Positions 19,536 to 28,559 of a stretch of 45,814 nucleotides of DNA are shown in pieces; position 1 is the first letter of the stretch; every line of letters starts with the position of its first letter. The translations under genes were made by a program, and so were the position numbers. The DNA lies in assembly GCA_022824525.1 (NCBI GenBank), contig JAJDZT010000117.1, forward strand, positions 1 through 45,814, in the 5' to 3' direction. The stretch is from Silicimonas sp. (GTDB lineage Bacteria; Pseudomonadota; Alphaproteobacteria; Rhodobacterales; Rhodobacteraceae). The notes under the pieces are model-generated. The model ran no database searches, was not told the DNA's origin, and saw nothing but the letters and a program-made list of their open reading frames with translations.

Positions 19536-21464
19536 TTGAACAACGCGCGCAATATTGCCTTTTGGGTTGTACTGTTTCTGCTCATCCTGGCGCTATTCAA
19601 TCTGATCTCGGGCGGTCAGTCGAACATCGCAACCTCGACCGTGAGCTACTCTGATTTCGTCGATCGTGTCGAAGACGGCGACGTCACAAACGCGACGATC
19701 GACGGAGAAAAGATCATTTTCCGCGGCGGAGACGGTCGTGACTACGTGACCATCCAGCCAGATGGGGCGGATACCACCGACCTTCTCGTCGAAAACAACG
19801 TCGATTTTGCCGCGAAACCGCAGGAACAGTCCGGTTTCATGACCGTGCTAATGACATTCCTACCGTTCCTGCTTTTGATCGGCGTGTGGATCTACTTCAT
19901 GAACCGCATGCAGGGCGGCGGCCGTGGTGGTGCGATGGGCTTTGGCAAGTCGCGTGCAAAGTTGCTGACCGAAAAGCATGGCCGCGTCACCTTTGACGAC
20001 GTAGCTGGTATCGACGAAGCCAAGGAAGAGCTTGAAGAGATCGTCGAATTTCTGCGCAATCCGCAAAAATTCTCGCGCCTGGGCGGCAAAATCCCTAAAG
20101 GCGCGCTGCTCGTTGGTCCTCCGGGCACGGGTAAAACGCTGCTCGCGCGTGCAATTGCAGGTGAAGCGGGCGTGCCATTCTTCACGATCTCCGGTTCGGA
20201 TTTCGTGGAAATGTTCGTCGGCGTCGGTGCGAGCCGCGTGCGCGACATGTTCGAACAGGCAAAGAAGAATGCGCCCTGCATCGTCTTCATCGACGAAATT
20301 GATGCCGTGGGTCGGTCGCGTGGCGTCGGTTACGGCGGTGGCAACGACGAGCGTGAACAGACCCTCAACCAGCTTCTGGTCGAGATGGACGGCTTTGAGG
20401 CGAACGAAGGTATCATTATCGTTGCGGCAACGAACCGTCCCGATGTCCTCGACCCTGCCCTGCTGCGTCCGGGACGTTTCGACCGTCAGGTTCAGGTTCC
20501 AAATCCGGATATCAAAGGCCGTGAGAAGATCCTCGGCGTTCATGCACGCAAGGTGCCGCTTGGCCCCGATGTCGATCTCCGCATCATCGCTCGCGGGACG
20601 CCCGGGTTCTCGGGCGCGGACCTTGCCAACCTCGTGAACGAGGCAGCGCTCATGGCCGCGCGCGTCGGAAGACGCTTCGTGACGATGGAGGACTTCGAGA
20701 ACGCGAAAGACAAGGTCATGATGGGCTCTGAACGGCGCTCAATGGTCATGACCGAGGACGAGAAGAAACTGACTGCCTACCACGAAGCCGGCCACGCGAT
20801 TGTCGGTTTGAACGTCCCGCAACATGATCCGATCCACAAGGCAACGATCATTCCGCGTGGCCGCGCCCTCGGACTTGTGCTCAGCCTTCCAGAACGCGAC
20901 CAGCTTTCGGTAAGCCTGACCAAGTACAAGTCGAAGATCGCGATGGCGATGGGTGGTCGTGTCGCTGAAGAACTGATCTTCGGACCTGAAAACGTAACCA
21001 GCGGGGCGGCGTCTGACATTCAGCAAGTGTCACGTATTGCACGCGCGATGGTAACTCAATTCGGGTTTGCAGAAGAACTTGGTTACGTCGACTACGCTAA
21101 CGAACAAGAGAGTTATCTTGGAAACTACCAAGGTGGGGCGAAGATATCTGGTTCGACGCAAAAGATGATCGACGACAAGGTCAAGGAATTGGTTGACGAG
21201 GGATACGATACGGCAAAGCGTATCCTCACCGAAAAGGCTGAAGACCTCGAACGCTTGGCTCAAGGCCTTTTGGAGTACGAGACCCTGACGGGCAACGAGA
21301 TCACCAAGGTGATTGCTGGCGAAGCATTGAACCGCGGTGATGATGACGAAGATGATACCCCGGACACAGGTGGTACTGCGTCAGTGACCGCGATCCCAAA
21401 GACCAAGCCACGAAAGAAGCCCAGCGAAGGCGATGGCGGTCTAGAACCGGAACCCACAGGATAA
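19536..21464 (+). CDS. ftsH: ATP-dependent zinc metalloprotease FtsH
   Basis: A 642-residue membrane-anchored AAA+ protease that degrades misfolded membrane proteins and regulatory proteins such as LpxC. It has two transmembrane segments (about 6-24 and 102-121), Walker A GPPGTGKT (194-201), Walker [12 protein letters not shown] (249-259), the second region of homology around [20 protein letters not shown], and the zinc motif HEAGH (416-420). The start is a TTG at 19536 with AAGGAG 7 bases upstream; this gives the family N-terminus [20 protein letters not shown]. The upstream ATG-free extension is not coding. It ends in an acidic tail and is followed at once by a terminator. Confidence 0.97.
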   Translation: MNNARNIAFWVVLFLLILALFNLISGGQSNIATSTVSYSDFVDRVEDGDVTNATIDGEKIIFRGGDGRDYVTIQPDGADTTDLLVENNVDFAAKPQEQSGFMTVLMTFLPFLLLIGVWIYFMNRMQGGGRGGAMGFGKSRAKLLTEKHGRVTFDDVAGIDEAKEELEEIVEFLRNPQKFSRLGGKIPKGALLVGPPGTGKTLLARAIAGEAGVPFFTISGSDFVEMFVGVGASRVRDMFEQAKKNAPCIVFIDEIDAVGRSRGVGYGGGNDEREQTLNQLLVEMDGFEANEGIIIVAATNRPDVLDPALLRPGRFDRQVQVPNPDIKGREKILGVHARKVPLGPDVDLRIIARGTPGFSGADLANLVNEAALMAARVGRRFVTMEDFENAKDKVMMGSERRSMVMTEDEKKLTAYHEAGHAIVGLNVPQHDPIHKATIIPRGRALGLVLSLPERDQLSVSLTKYKSKIAMAMGGRVAEELIFGPENVTSGAASDIQQVSRIARAMVTQFGFAEELGYVDYANEQESYLGNYQGGAKISGSTQKMIDDKVKELVDEGYDTAKRILTEKAEDLERLAQGLLEYETLTGNEITKVIAGEALNRGDDDEDDTPDTGGTASVTAIPKTKPRKKPSEGDGGLEPEPTG

Positions 21465-21468
21465 GGAA

Positions 21469-21500
21469 AGCCCCGCCATCGCGCGGGGCTTTTTCTTTTC
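21469..21500 (+). terminator. Rho-independent terminator of ftsH
   Basis: Stem AGCCCCGC (21469-21476) and GCGGGGCT (21483-21490) with a six-base loop, followed by TTTTCTTTTC. It lies 5 bases after the ftsH stop and should end the tol-pal/tilS/ftsH transcription. Confidence 0.92.
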
Positions 21501-21501
21501 T

Positions 21502-21590
21502 GGTGCGCGCGCAGACCGATGACGTGTCGCCTACGCTTGAGCACAGGATTGAGTCCTGTCCGATAAGCGTGAGCGACCGCGCGCAGCACC
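21502..21590. other. About 90-nt nested hairpin element, unknown role
   Basis: Starting two bases after the ftsH terminator, three stems nest inside each other. The outer stem is GGTGC+GCGCGC (21502-21512) with GCGCGC-A-GCACC (21579-21590). The middle stem is GTCGC-CT-ACGCTT (21526-21538) with AAGCGT-GA-GCGAC (21565-21577). The apical stem is ACAGGA (21543-21548) with TCCTGT (21554-21559) around a TTGAG loop. About 28 base pairs form in total, interrupted by internal loops and one C/A mismatch. It could be a small RNA, a structured 5' leader of the TIR gene 172 bases downstream, or a dispersed palindromic repeat. There is no promoter I can assign and no tRNA-like pattern. Confidence 0.5.
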
Positions 21591-21762
21591 CGAGCGAACC
21601 TAGGCGGCACCCGGCATTTTGAGCCTGCATGTATTTCGGCTTACGCTTCTCCCGAAACGGTTTGCCGTGCGCTTTCCTGGATTGATCACACTGTGGGCAA
21701 TTGCTCGGGAATCCGGTGTACATGCGTCAGGGCGTCTTTTCCGGACGGGGAGTGTTGAGCTG

Positions 21763-22710
21763 ATGATCACGCGGAAGGATCTGGTCAAACGACTGAACCC
21801 AGAGACGCTTCGTGCGTTTTCCGGGGCGACAGCGTTGGCGAAGAAGAGTGGCAACGCATATGTCGAACTTGTCCACTTCATGCATGAGATCTTTGACATG
21901 AAAGACGGTGATGCCTCCAAGATCTGCGAGTTCTTTAATGTCCGGAGCGATTGGATTGTCGCCGACTTTGGAAACGCAATTGCTGCCTTGCCAGCCGGGG
22001 CCTCCAAGGTGGAGGAATTCAACGACGACCTGTTTCGCATAATTCACGATGCCATGAAATTTTCGGGTCCCGATTTTGAAAGGAACCCGATACGAAGCGG
22101 TCATCTCTTAATTGCATCGCTGAATTCGGATGCCATCGCCGCAAAGTTATTTAGAGCTTGCCTTTCACTCACGGACATTGATCCGAACGTGCTTGTCGAC
22201 AAGTTTGCCGCAATCACCAAGGGATCTCTTGAAGAGCCTGTGGGGCCCCTGCGATCGAGGATCTTCATATCCTACCGCCGGGGAGTCGACGAAAACGCCG
22301 CCGGTCGCCTCTTCGATAGAATTGAGAGCGAGTTCGGGCGCGGGTCCGTGTTCATGGACGTAGACAGCGTCCCGCTTGGCGTAGATTTCGTAGAAGTTGT
22401 TCGCAAGAGTATCGAGGAATGCGCGGTATTCTTGCCGATCATCGGACATGGCTGGATCGAGAATATCGCGAGGCTGGAGGACCCGAACGACTTCGTTCGC
22501 GTCGAGACGTCCCTCGCCCTTGCGGAAGAGAAGCTGTCGATCATCCCGGTGCTCGTCGGCGATGTGGTGATGCCAAGCGCTGAGACACTTCCCGAGCGCT
22601 TGCAGCCCATCGTGCGGCGGAACGGCATCCGAATGGTTCACAAGGATTTCTCACGCATCTTTGAGACGTCCCTGGCGCCGGAAATCAAAAGAATGCTGAC
22701 GTTCGGCTGA
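21763..22710 (+). CDS. Clp N-domain/TIR domain fusion protein
   Basis: A 315-residue protein without signal peptide or membrane segment. Residues 1-150 resemble the double Clp-N repeat that precedes AAA+ modules in ClpA/ClpB/ClpV: MITRKDLVKRLNPETLRAF and YVELVHFMHEIF form the first half, FERNPIRSGHLLIASL and the following helices the second. Residues 165-305 are a bacterial TIR domain: RIFISYRRG, AAGRLFDRIESEFG, VFMDVDSVPLGVDF, AVFLPIIGHGW, then DFVRVETSLAL with Glu248 in the place of the catalytic NADase glutamate. No AAA+ ATPase is present. The ATG at 21763 is preferred (GGGGAG ten bases upstream); the frame is open upstream but the sequence there looks non-coding. It stands alone between the ftsH terminator and tRNA-Ser. 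NAD cleavage and a defence role are inference. Confidence 0.8.
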   Translation: MITRKDLVKRLNPETLRAFSGATALAKKSGNAYVELVHFMHEIFDMKDGDASKICEFFNVRSDWIVADFGNAIAALPAGASKVEEFNDDLFRIIHDAMKFSGPDFERNPIRSGHLLIASLNSDAIAAKLFRACLSLTDIDPNVLVDKFAAITKGSLEEPVGPLRSRIFISYRRGVDENAAGRLFDRIESEFGRGSVFMDVDSVPLGVDFVEVVRKSIEECAVFLPIIGHGWIENIARLEDPNDFVRVETSLALAEEKLSIIPVLVGDVVMPSAETLPERLQPIVRRNGIRMVHKDFSRIFETSLAPEIKRMLTFG

Positions 22711-22756
22711 GATGTCGGCCTTGATAGGGCCGCAGGCGTCTCAAACCAAAGGATTG

Positions 22757-22846
22757 TGGCGGAGAGACAGGGATTCGAACCCTGGAGACGGTTTCCCGCC
22801 TACACGCGTTCCAGGCGTGCGCCTTCGACCACTCGGCCACCTCTCC
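22757..22846 (-). tRNA. tRNA-Ser (anticodon GGA)
   Basis: A complete class II tRNA. The acceptor stem GGAGAGG pairs with TCTCTCC (one G-U pair). The D-arm is TGGCCGAGTGGTCGAAGGC, the anticodon arm CACGCCT-GGA-ACGCGTG gives anticodon GGA, there is a long variable arm, the T-arm is AGGGTTCGAATCCCT, and the 3' CCA is encoded. The long variable arm and discriminator G are serine features. Reads UCC/UCU codons. No duplicated 3' end (att) was seen on the TIR-gene side. Confidence 0.97.
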
Positions 22847-22905
22847 GGCTGGCGCTTCTTAGCGAATTCCTGCGGCATCCTGCAAGGCCAGATCGTGTTC
22901 CTTCG

Positions 22906-25278
22906 CTAATCGAGGTCGTCTGTGTCCATAAGCGACATATCGGTCGGCGGCGATGGCGGAGCGGGTTCCGAGGGTTTCTTGCTGTTCTGAGCGAGCGTTT
23001 CCGGATTCCGAAGCCAGACATCACGCTGTGCAAAGGGAATTTCGATCCCTTCTTCCGCGAAACGACGGGCAATTTCATGGTTGATGTCGGTTCGAACCGC
23101 CAACCCGTAACCGATGTCATTCAAGATCACTCGGATTTCAAAGTCGAGGCTGTCGGCACCGAAGCCTTGAAAGACGATCGTTGGTGCCGGGTTCACCGCA
23201 ACGAGCGGGTGGTTCTCGGCGATTTCGCGCAGAATTTCTTCGACTCTCTTGGTGTCGCTCCCGTACGCCACGCCCACGTTCAAGATGACACGTCCTGATG
23301 AGTTCCCGTGGGTCCAATTCGTGACTGTACCGGAAATCAGGTCACCATTCGGAACGATGACGTCTGTACGATCGAACATCTCAATTCGGGTGGACCGAAC
23401 CGAGATTGACTTCACAACACCGAGCTTGCCACCAACCTCGACCCAATCGCCTTCACTGATCGGGCGTTCAATGAGAAGGATAATCCCGCTGACAAAGTTG
23501 TTGACGATGTTCTGCAGGCCGAAGCCAATGCCGACACCGAGGGCACCAATGATTATGGCGAAGCTGGAAAGATCGATCCCTGCGGACGTGATGCCGAAAA
23601 TCGCAGCCAACGTGATCCCGACATACCCAAGACCGGAAACAATGGCGTTCTGACCGCCCTTGTCGATATTCGTACGCGGCAAAACAGAAGAGCGGAGCGT
23701 TCCCTGAACCAGGCGGGTCAGCCCATACCCGATGCCAAACACAATCGCGAAGGTCAGAAGCACCCCGGGGGATAGCGTGGTCTCGCCCAGGCGAATACCG
23801 GTTCTGAATGCGGTCCAGACTTCCCCAAGATCGGAATAACGAGCGCCCCAGATCAAAGCGAATAGTGGCAAAGAGGCGAAAGTCAGCAAAAGGCTAAGCA
23901 GTACCGGGGCAAGTGCCTGTTCGGCGGCTTCATCCTCAAGCCCGCGCAGCATCGCGTAGCCCGCGCGGAGCGCGTAATGCAACGCCAAAAGAAACGCGAT
24001 CAGCCCAAGGCTCAAGACGAGAGGCAGCAAGATCCCGTGCGCGAGGTTCACGAAGCCTATCGCCGCAAGAACCGGAGCCGCAATCGCACCGACCTGAACG
24101 ATACGACCGAGCAAACGGGTTGTGCGCGCAGCGAATTGCGGGCCCTCCGCTTCTTCAAGAGCGCCCCCGCGCCATACGAGCTGCCCTGTTCGGAATAGTG
24201 TCAGACCAAGCAGAACGAATAGCGGGAAGTAAAGAATTGCGGTGGTCGTCGCTTCGAATTCTACGGTTTGCTGCACAATGTTGAGGAGAGACATCAAACC
24301 GGTCAGAACGCCAAGCAGGGTCGCATTCCGACGACCGGATGCGCGATCTTCGTTGGTAAGCCGCAAAGGGGTCGGAATGCTGTCTCGTTGCGGAAAGATG
24401 CGTCCCGCCAGCCATCGTGCAATAGCATATGCCAGGATCGCGGCATTGATGCCGATGGCAAGCGCGCGGCCTGTCTCGCCCAGAAGGCCTGTAGAGATCA
24501 GCGCGGCGTTGATAAGCGAAATGCCGAGCATGGCCATCAGGACGCCGGCAAATGACAGAACAAACCCGTATACCACCGGTGCATGGATGCCGCCCCGGTT
24601 TTCGATCCGCGTAAGAATTCGTTCGATCCATCGCGGCCCCCGGAAAATGGCCAAAGCAGCAGCAACCAAAAGAATGACCGCAAGCGCCAATCTTTGAAGG
24701 ATCCCTGTACGATCTGCCCGCTGGAGGGTTTGGACGATTTCCTCTCGAACCGACTCCATGACACCCGCAACAGCAGAAATGGCGGCCGGCCAGTTCAAAG
24801 GGTCGAGCGGCGTTCTCTGAAGTTCGAAGAGTGCGTCTGTCTGGCGTTCACGCAGTTTGGAATCGATTTGGCCGATGAGAGTGTCTGCCCGCGCAAAAGC
24901 CTCAACAGCCTCAAGTTGAGGGGTCCGTGCAATGCGCAGAGCTTCCGCCAACTGCTCTCGGCGATCGGCAACGTCCGCGGCCTCAACTTCTCCGTCTACC
25001 GGTGCGGGCCCCAAGGCATCGACCTGCGCTTCCAAAGCCTCGATCTGGACGGAGTTGACATCTTGAGCCTCCAGGAAACGCTCCCGCCATTCAACCAGCG
25101 AGTCCCGCAATGCGAGGAACCCAGCGTCTGGCATGTCGCCATCCGCGATATTCGTCTCTACAGAGGATGCAAACCGGTCAAACTCTGCAAAGTCGACTGA
25201 TTGAGCACCGAGGCTGGACGCACAGACGAACCAGAACAGCAGGGCCGTCTGAAACAGGATTCGCACGATACGGATCAT
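22906..25278 (-). CDS. MscS-family mechanosensitive channel with large N-terminal region
   Basis: A 790-residue member of the large MscS group (DUF3772 type). It has a signal peptide (about 1-25), a periplasmic coiled-coil region rich in Glu/Arg (about 30-170), around ten transmembrane helices from about 197, the pore-lining helix IIIGALGVGIGFGLQNIVNN (about 576-595), and the cytoplasmic beta domain starting ISEGDWVEVGGKLGVV. The C-terminus ends in a Pro/Ser/Asp-rich tail. Such channels release solutes on hypo-osmotic shock. The ATG at 25278 lies 3 bases from the cysK stop; a TTG two codons upstream is also possible. Likely co-transcribed with cysK. Confidence 0.92.
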   Translation of the reverse strand: MIRIVRILFQTALLFWFVCASSLGAQSVDFAEFDRFASSVETNIADGDMPDAGFLALRDSLVEWRERFLEAQDVNSVQIEALEAQVDALGPAPVDGEVEAADVADRREQLAEALRIARTPQLEAVEAFARADTLIGQIDSKLRERQTDALFELQRTPLDPLNWPAAISAVAGVMESVREEIVQTLQRADRTGILQRLALAVILLVAAALAIFRGPRWIERILTRIENRGGIHAPVVYGFVLSFAGVLMAMLGISLINAALISTGLLGETGRALAIGINAAILAYAIARWLAGRIFPQRDSIPTPLRLTNEDRASGRRNATLLGVLTGLMSLLNIVQQTVEFEATTTAILYFPLFVLLGLTLFRTGQLVWRGGALEEAEGPQFAARTTRLLGRIVQVGAIAAPVLAAIGFVNLAHGILLPLVLSLGLIAFLLALHYALRAGYAMLRGLEDEAAEQALAPVLLSLLLTFASLPLFALIWGARYSDLGEVWTAFRTGIRLGETTLSPGVLLTFAIVFGIGYGLTRLVQGTLRSSVLPRTNIDKGGQNAIVSGLGYVGITLAAIFGITSAGIDLSSFAIIIGALGVGIGFGLQNIVNNFVSGIILLIERPISEGDWVEVGGKLGVVKSISVRSTRIEMFDRTDVIVPNGDLISGTVTNWTHGNSSGRVILNVGVAYGSDTKRVEEILREIAENHPLVAVNPAPTIVFQGFGADSLDFEIRVILNDIGYGLAVRTDINHEIARRFAEEGIEIPFAQRDVWLRNPETLAQNSKKPSEPAPPSPPTDMSLMDTDDLD

Positions 25279-25280
25279 GG

Positions 25281-26309
25281 TCAACTTTCAAACACTGTGG
25301 GCAGGATTCGCCCCTCTCGCTCAAGCCAACGCGGAACTGGAAGCCCCTTTTCGCGAAGAAACGCAGGATTGAACAGCTTCGATTGATAGCGGTTTCCATA
25401 GTCGCAAAGGATGGTCACGATCGTATGTCCCGGCCCCATCTCCTTCGCCAATCGGATCGCGCCCGCCACGTTGATGCCCGAAGAACCTCCCAAACACAGC
25501 CCCTCGTTCGCCAAAAGGTCGAAAACAATGGGCAACGCTTCGCTGTCTGGGATCTTGTAAGTGAAGTCGGGATTGAAACCTTCGAGATTGGCAGTGATGC
25601 GCCCTTGACCGATGCCCTCGGTGATCGAGTCTCCGCTTGGTGGGTCTTGTTCCGTGTAGAGCTTGTACAACCCCGAGCCATCGGGATCCGAAAGACCGAC
25701 TTTGACGCCTTTTGGCTGCAGGACTTCGGCAACACCCGCCAGTGTGCCACCGGAACCTACGGCACAGGTGAACCCATCGACCTTTCCATCCGTCTGCTCC
25801 CAGATTTCAGGGCCTGTTGTCTCAACATGCGCTCGACGGTTGGCGATATTATCGAACTGGTTCGCCCAGACCGCGCCGTTTGCCTCGGTTTCGTTGAGGC
25901 GTTCCGCAAGACGGGCTGAGTATTTTACATAGTTGTTCGGGTTCTTGTACGGCACCGCCGGCACCTGAACCAACTCCGCGCCGCAGAGCCGGATCATGTC
26001 TTTCTTTTCCTGGCTCTGAGTCTCGGGGATCACAATCACTGTTTTGAAACCCATCGAGGCACCGACCAACGCCAAACCGATACCAGTATTGCCCGCCGTA
26101 CCCTCGACAATGGTCCCACCAGGTTCCAGTTTGCCGCTTTCGATGGCGTCACGAATTATGAAGAGCGCCGCTCGGTCTTTAACGGACTGCCCGGGGTTCA
26201 GAAACTCAGCCTTCCCAAGGATCTCGCATCCCGTAGCCTCCGACGGTCCGTTCAAACGAATTAGCGGTGTGTTCCCGACAGCGTCGGCCAGATCGCGGCG
26301 AATGGTCAT
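25281..26309 (-). CDS. cysK: Cysteine synthase A
   Basis: A 342-residue PLP-dependent O-acetylserine (thiol)-lyase that makes cysteine from O-acetylserine and sulfide in the cytoplasm. The PLP lysine is Lys44 in PGQSVKDRAA. The substrate loop EGTAGNTGIGLALVG and the phosphate-binding VGSGGTLAG are present. The protein is somewhat longer than the 310-325 residues common for CysK, with an extended C-terminus. Good ribosome site AAGGAAGGA before the ATG. In R. sphaeroides cysK is part of the trgAB tellurite-resistance locus; here it is on the opposite strand about 15 kb from trgAB. Confidence 0.95.
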   Translation of the reverse strand: MTIRRDLADAVGNTPLIRLNGPSEATGCEILGKAEFLNPGQSVKDRAALFIIRDAIESGKLEPGGTIVEGTAGNTGIGLALVGASMGFKTVIVIPETQSQEKKDMIRLCGAELVQVPAVPYKNPNNYVKYSARLAERLNETEANGAVWANQFDNIANRRAHVETTGPEIWEQTDGKVDGFTCAVGSGGTLAGVAEVLQPKGVKVGLSDPDGSGLYKLYTEQDPPSGDSITEGIGQGRITANLEGFNPDFTYKIPDSEALPIVFDLLANEGLCLGGSSGINVAGAIRLAKEMGPGHTIVTILCDYGNRYQSKLFNPAFLREKGLPVPRWLEREGRILPTVFES

Positions 26310-26378
26310 GGATCATCCTTCCTTGGTGGACTTTTCCTAGTGTGCCGCGTGAACGGATTCAATGGCAGGAGGACTGTC

Positions 26379-27839
26379 TCATCCGCCATTTGTTCCCGGA
26401 TAAAGGTCTCGATACCGCTGCAGGTTCTCTGCATGATACCCGGCCATGTCTGGATTTGGATCGATCGACTTCTCCACTGGGGCGGGCGACAACAGCTCCA
26501 ACGGGTCCGCACCTTCCGAAGCTGCGATTGCCAAGCGCGCTGCGCCAAACGCTGCTCCGAAATCCCCGTCCGAAGGAATCTGGAGCGAGAGGCCGGTGGC
26601 GTCGGCGATGATCTGAACCCATGCTTCCGATCTCGCACCACCGCCGATTGCAAAAATGCTGTCCGCTTCGGTACCGGCCTTCGTCAATGCATCGAGACAG
26701 TCGGCAAACGCGTAAGCCACACCTTCGACCGCCGCGCGCGCGAGATCTTCAACTTCGGTGGCCTGGCTCATACCCACGATCGCGCCCCTTGCAGACGCAC
26801 TGTTGTGCGGAGTGCGCTCGCCGGAGAGATATGGCAGAAAAGTCAGCGGTGCCTTTGCAGGTGCTGTCGGGTCCACGCTCGAGGTAAGTGCCGCGGGCTC
26901 GCGCCCAGTCATGCGCGAGAGCCAGTTCAGAGTATCTGTCGCAGACAGAATAACCCCCATTTGGTGCCATACGTCGGGTACCGCGTGGCAGAAAGCGTGC
27001 ACGGCCTCGTCGGTATTTGGCCGAAACCCATCGGTTGCCACGAAAAGAACGCCCGAGGTTCCGAGTGATGCAAAGCCAGTTCCAGGCCTTACCGTCCCCA
27101 CACCAGCCGCCGAAGCTGCGTTGTCGCCCCCCCCGCCTGCAAGAATCGGTTGATTTGGCATGCCCCAGCGCGACGCAAGATCAGCGCGCAGGCGGCCCGC
27201 AGGCGCGGAGCCTTCGACAAGAGCGGGCATCTGCGCCTCGGAAAGACCTGTTGCCTCCAGCAATTGCGGAGACCATGCGCGTTTGGCGACATCAAGCCAG
27301 AGCGTCCCAGCGCTGTCGGACATCTCTGACAGATGATCCCCCGTGAGCAAAAGACGGAGATAGTCCTTCGGCAGTAGAACCTTGGCTATCAGATCGAACG
27401 TGTCGGGTTCGTTTTTGCGTACCCATTCAAGTTTGGGTGCCGTGAACCCGGGCATCACGAGATTCCCACCGACCCCCCGAAAATCGGCTCTCGCGTCCAG
27501 CTCAAAGCACTCAGTGGCCGAACGACCGTCATTCCAAAGGATGCAGGGGCGAAGCACCGTATCGTTCGCATCAATCAACGTGGCACCATGCATGTGACCG
27601 GACAGTCCGATGCCGCGTACGCCCGCCATCAGTTCTGAATGCTTGGAAGCAAGTTCGTCCATCGTCGCTTCGGTTGCGCGCCACCAATCCGCGGGGTCTT
27701 GCTCCGACCAACCCGGCTTTGGTCGCGACACATCCAAAGGGGCGTGCGCCGACGCGAGCACCTCTTGGGCTTCATTGATGATGACCGTTTTTACACTGGA
27801 TGTTCCCAGATCGATCCCAAGCCACGTCGCGATTGTCAT
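26379..27839 (-). CDS. xylB: Xylulokinase
   Basis: A 486-residue FGGY-family carbohydrate kinase. The N-terminal phosphate-binding motif is WLGIDLGTSSVKTVI and the xylulokinase-type substrate motif is LSGHMHGATLID. The catalytic Asp lies in GGGGDNAASAAG and the adenine-binding region is IGGGARSEAWVQIIA. The reaction is ATP-dependent phosphorylation of D-xylulose to xylulose 5-phosphate. No xylA or sugar transporter is adjacent, so the substrate could differ. The ATG at 27839 matches the family start. cysK begins 69 bases downstream on the same strand. Confidence 0.92.
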   Translation of the reverse strand: MTIATWLGIDLGTSSVKTVIINEAQEVLASAHAPLDVSRPKPGWSEQDPADWWRATEATMDELASKHSELMAGVRGIGLSGHMHGATLIDANDTVLRPCILWNDGRSATECFELDARADFRGVGGNLVMPGFTAPKLEWVRKNEPDTFDLIAKVLLPKDYLRLLLTGDHLSEMSDSAGTLWLDVAKRAWSPQLLEATGLSEAQMPALVEGSAPAGRLRADLASRWGMPNQPILAGGGGDNAASAAGVGTVRPGTGFASLGTSGVLFVATDGFRPNTDEAVHAFCHAVPDVWHQMGVILSATDTLNWLSRMTGREPAALTSSVDPTAPAKAPLTFLPYLSGERTPHNSASARGAIVGMSQATEVEDLARAAVEGVAYAFADCLDALTKAGTEADSIFAIGGGARSEAWVQIIADATGLSLQIPSDGDFGAAFGAARLAIAASEGADPLELLSPAPVEKSIDPNPDMAGYHAENLQRYRDLYPGTNGG

Positions 27840-28153
27840 ACGTTGCGTCCTACAGTTTCGGTATTTCCATCGTCGCGAGACGTTACGCGATGACAGACCA
27901 AAGTCCAGTCGCACGGGCAGAAGTCGGTCAACGTGTTCCTTGGTTTGGACGCGTCACTGCACGAGGGTTGACGAGGACCGGCCTTCAGTCGCTCGAAACG
28001 GAAACATCGCTGTTAGCCTGTCCAATTCGAGCAGTCATCCACAGCGCAGCGTCGCACTTCACAGCGCAACAGTCAGCAAAGGACAGAATTCTGAGCAACG
28101 TTTCGAGAACGTGAAATTTTGGGAGCAAACCGGAATTTTAGGATGCCGTACGA
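27840..28153. other. Intergenic region between xylB and a secreted protein gene
   Basis: I see no convincing gene here. The 314 bases should hold the xylB promoter (minus strand). CACAGCGCA occurs twice about 20 bases apart near 28030-28065, a weak direct repeat. A plus-strand frame from an ATG at 27890 encodes 74 residues with no ribosome site and no recognisable feature. Confidence 0.5.
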
Positions 28154-28507
28154 CTATCGCAAGCGAAGGTCCGCGAAGTCTCCCGAGCCCTTGTCAGACG
28201 TAAAGCGCAGAGTGTCGCCACGAACCTCAACCGTTTGACAGTTGTTCTCGTCCAGCACGTCGCCATTGATGTAGAGATCCCGGCAGAAAAATCCGCTGGA
28301 CCAGCTCCAGTCACCACTCACCTTTTGGCCAAATGCGCGTCCGGTGATTTTTCCACCGTCTGACACGTTAAGGCGGATGCCAAGCCGCGTCAGGTCACGA
28401 TTATTGACCAGTGAGACGAAGTTATCCCTATCCGTCACTCGCTTGAACTCAGCAAGGGCAGGTCCAGCCATCATGACGGCTACAATAGATGTCAAAACCA
28501 GACGCAT
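28154..28507 (-). CDS. Small secreted protein of unknown function
   Basis: A 117-residue protein with a clear Sec signal peptide (MRLVLTSIVAVMMAGPALA, cleavage before EFK). The mature part has two cysteines (FFCRDLYI and ENNCQTV) that could form a disulfide, and a beta-rich pattern. I do not recognise the family. It sits 52 bases downstream of dapB on the same strand, probably co-transcribed; there is no resemblance to dapB itself. Confidence 0.75.
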   Translation of the reverse strand: MRLVLTSIVAVMMAGPALAEFKRVTDRDNFVSLVNNRDLTRLGIRLNVSDGGKITGRAFGQKVSGDWSWSSGFFCRDLYINGDVLDENNCQTVEVRGDTLRFTSDKGSGDFADLRLR

Positions 28508-28559
28508 CGCCGGCCTCCAACGTGATTTCCTGCTTTTACGGAAGAACTGTGTCGTCGGA

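Noticed and set aside
21502..21590. The nested hairpin as a degenerate tRNA
   Set aside because: The apical arm looks a little like a T-arm, but there is no D-arm, anticodon arm or acceptor geometry on either strand.
21501..22846. An integrative element inserted at tRNA-Ser carrying the TIR gene
   Set aside because: No integrase and no second copy of the tRNA 3' end were found between the ftsH terminator and the tRNA.
27800..28114. A plus-strand frame of 104 codons across the xylB start and intergenic region
   Set aside because: Half of it is antisense to xylB and the remainder shows no family likeness or start signal.
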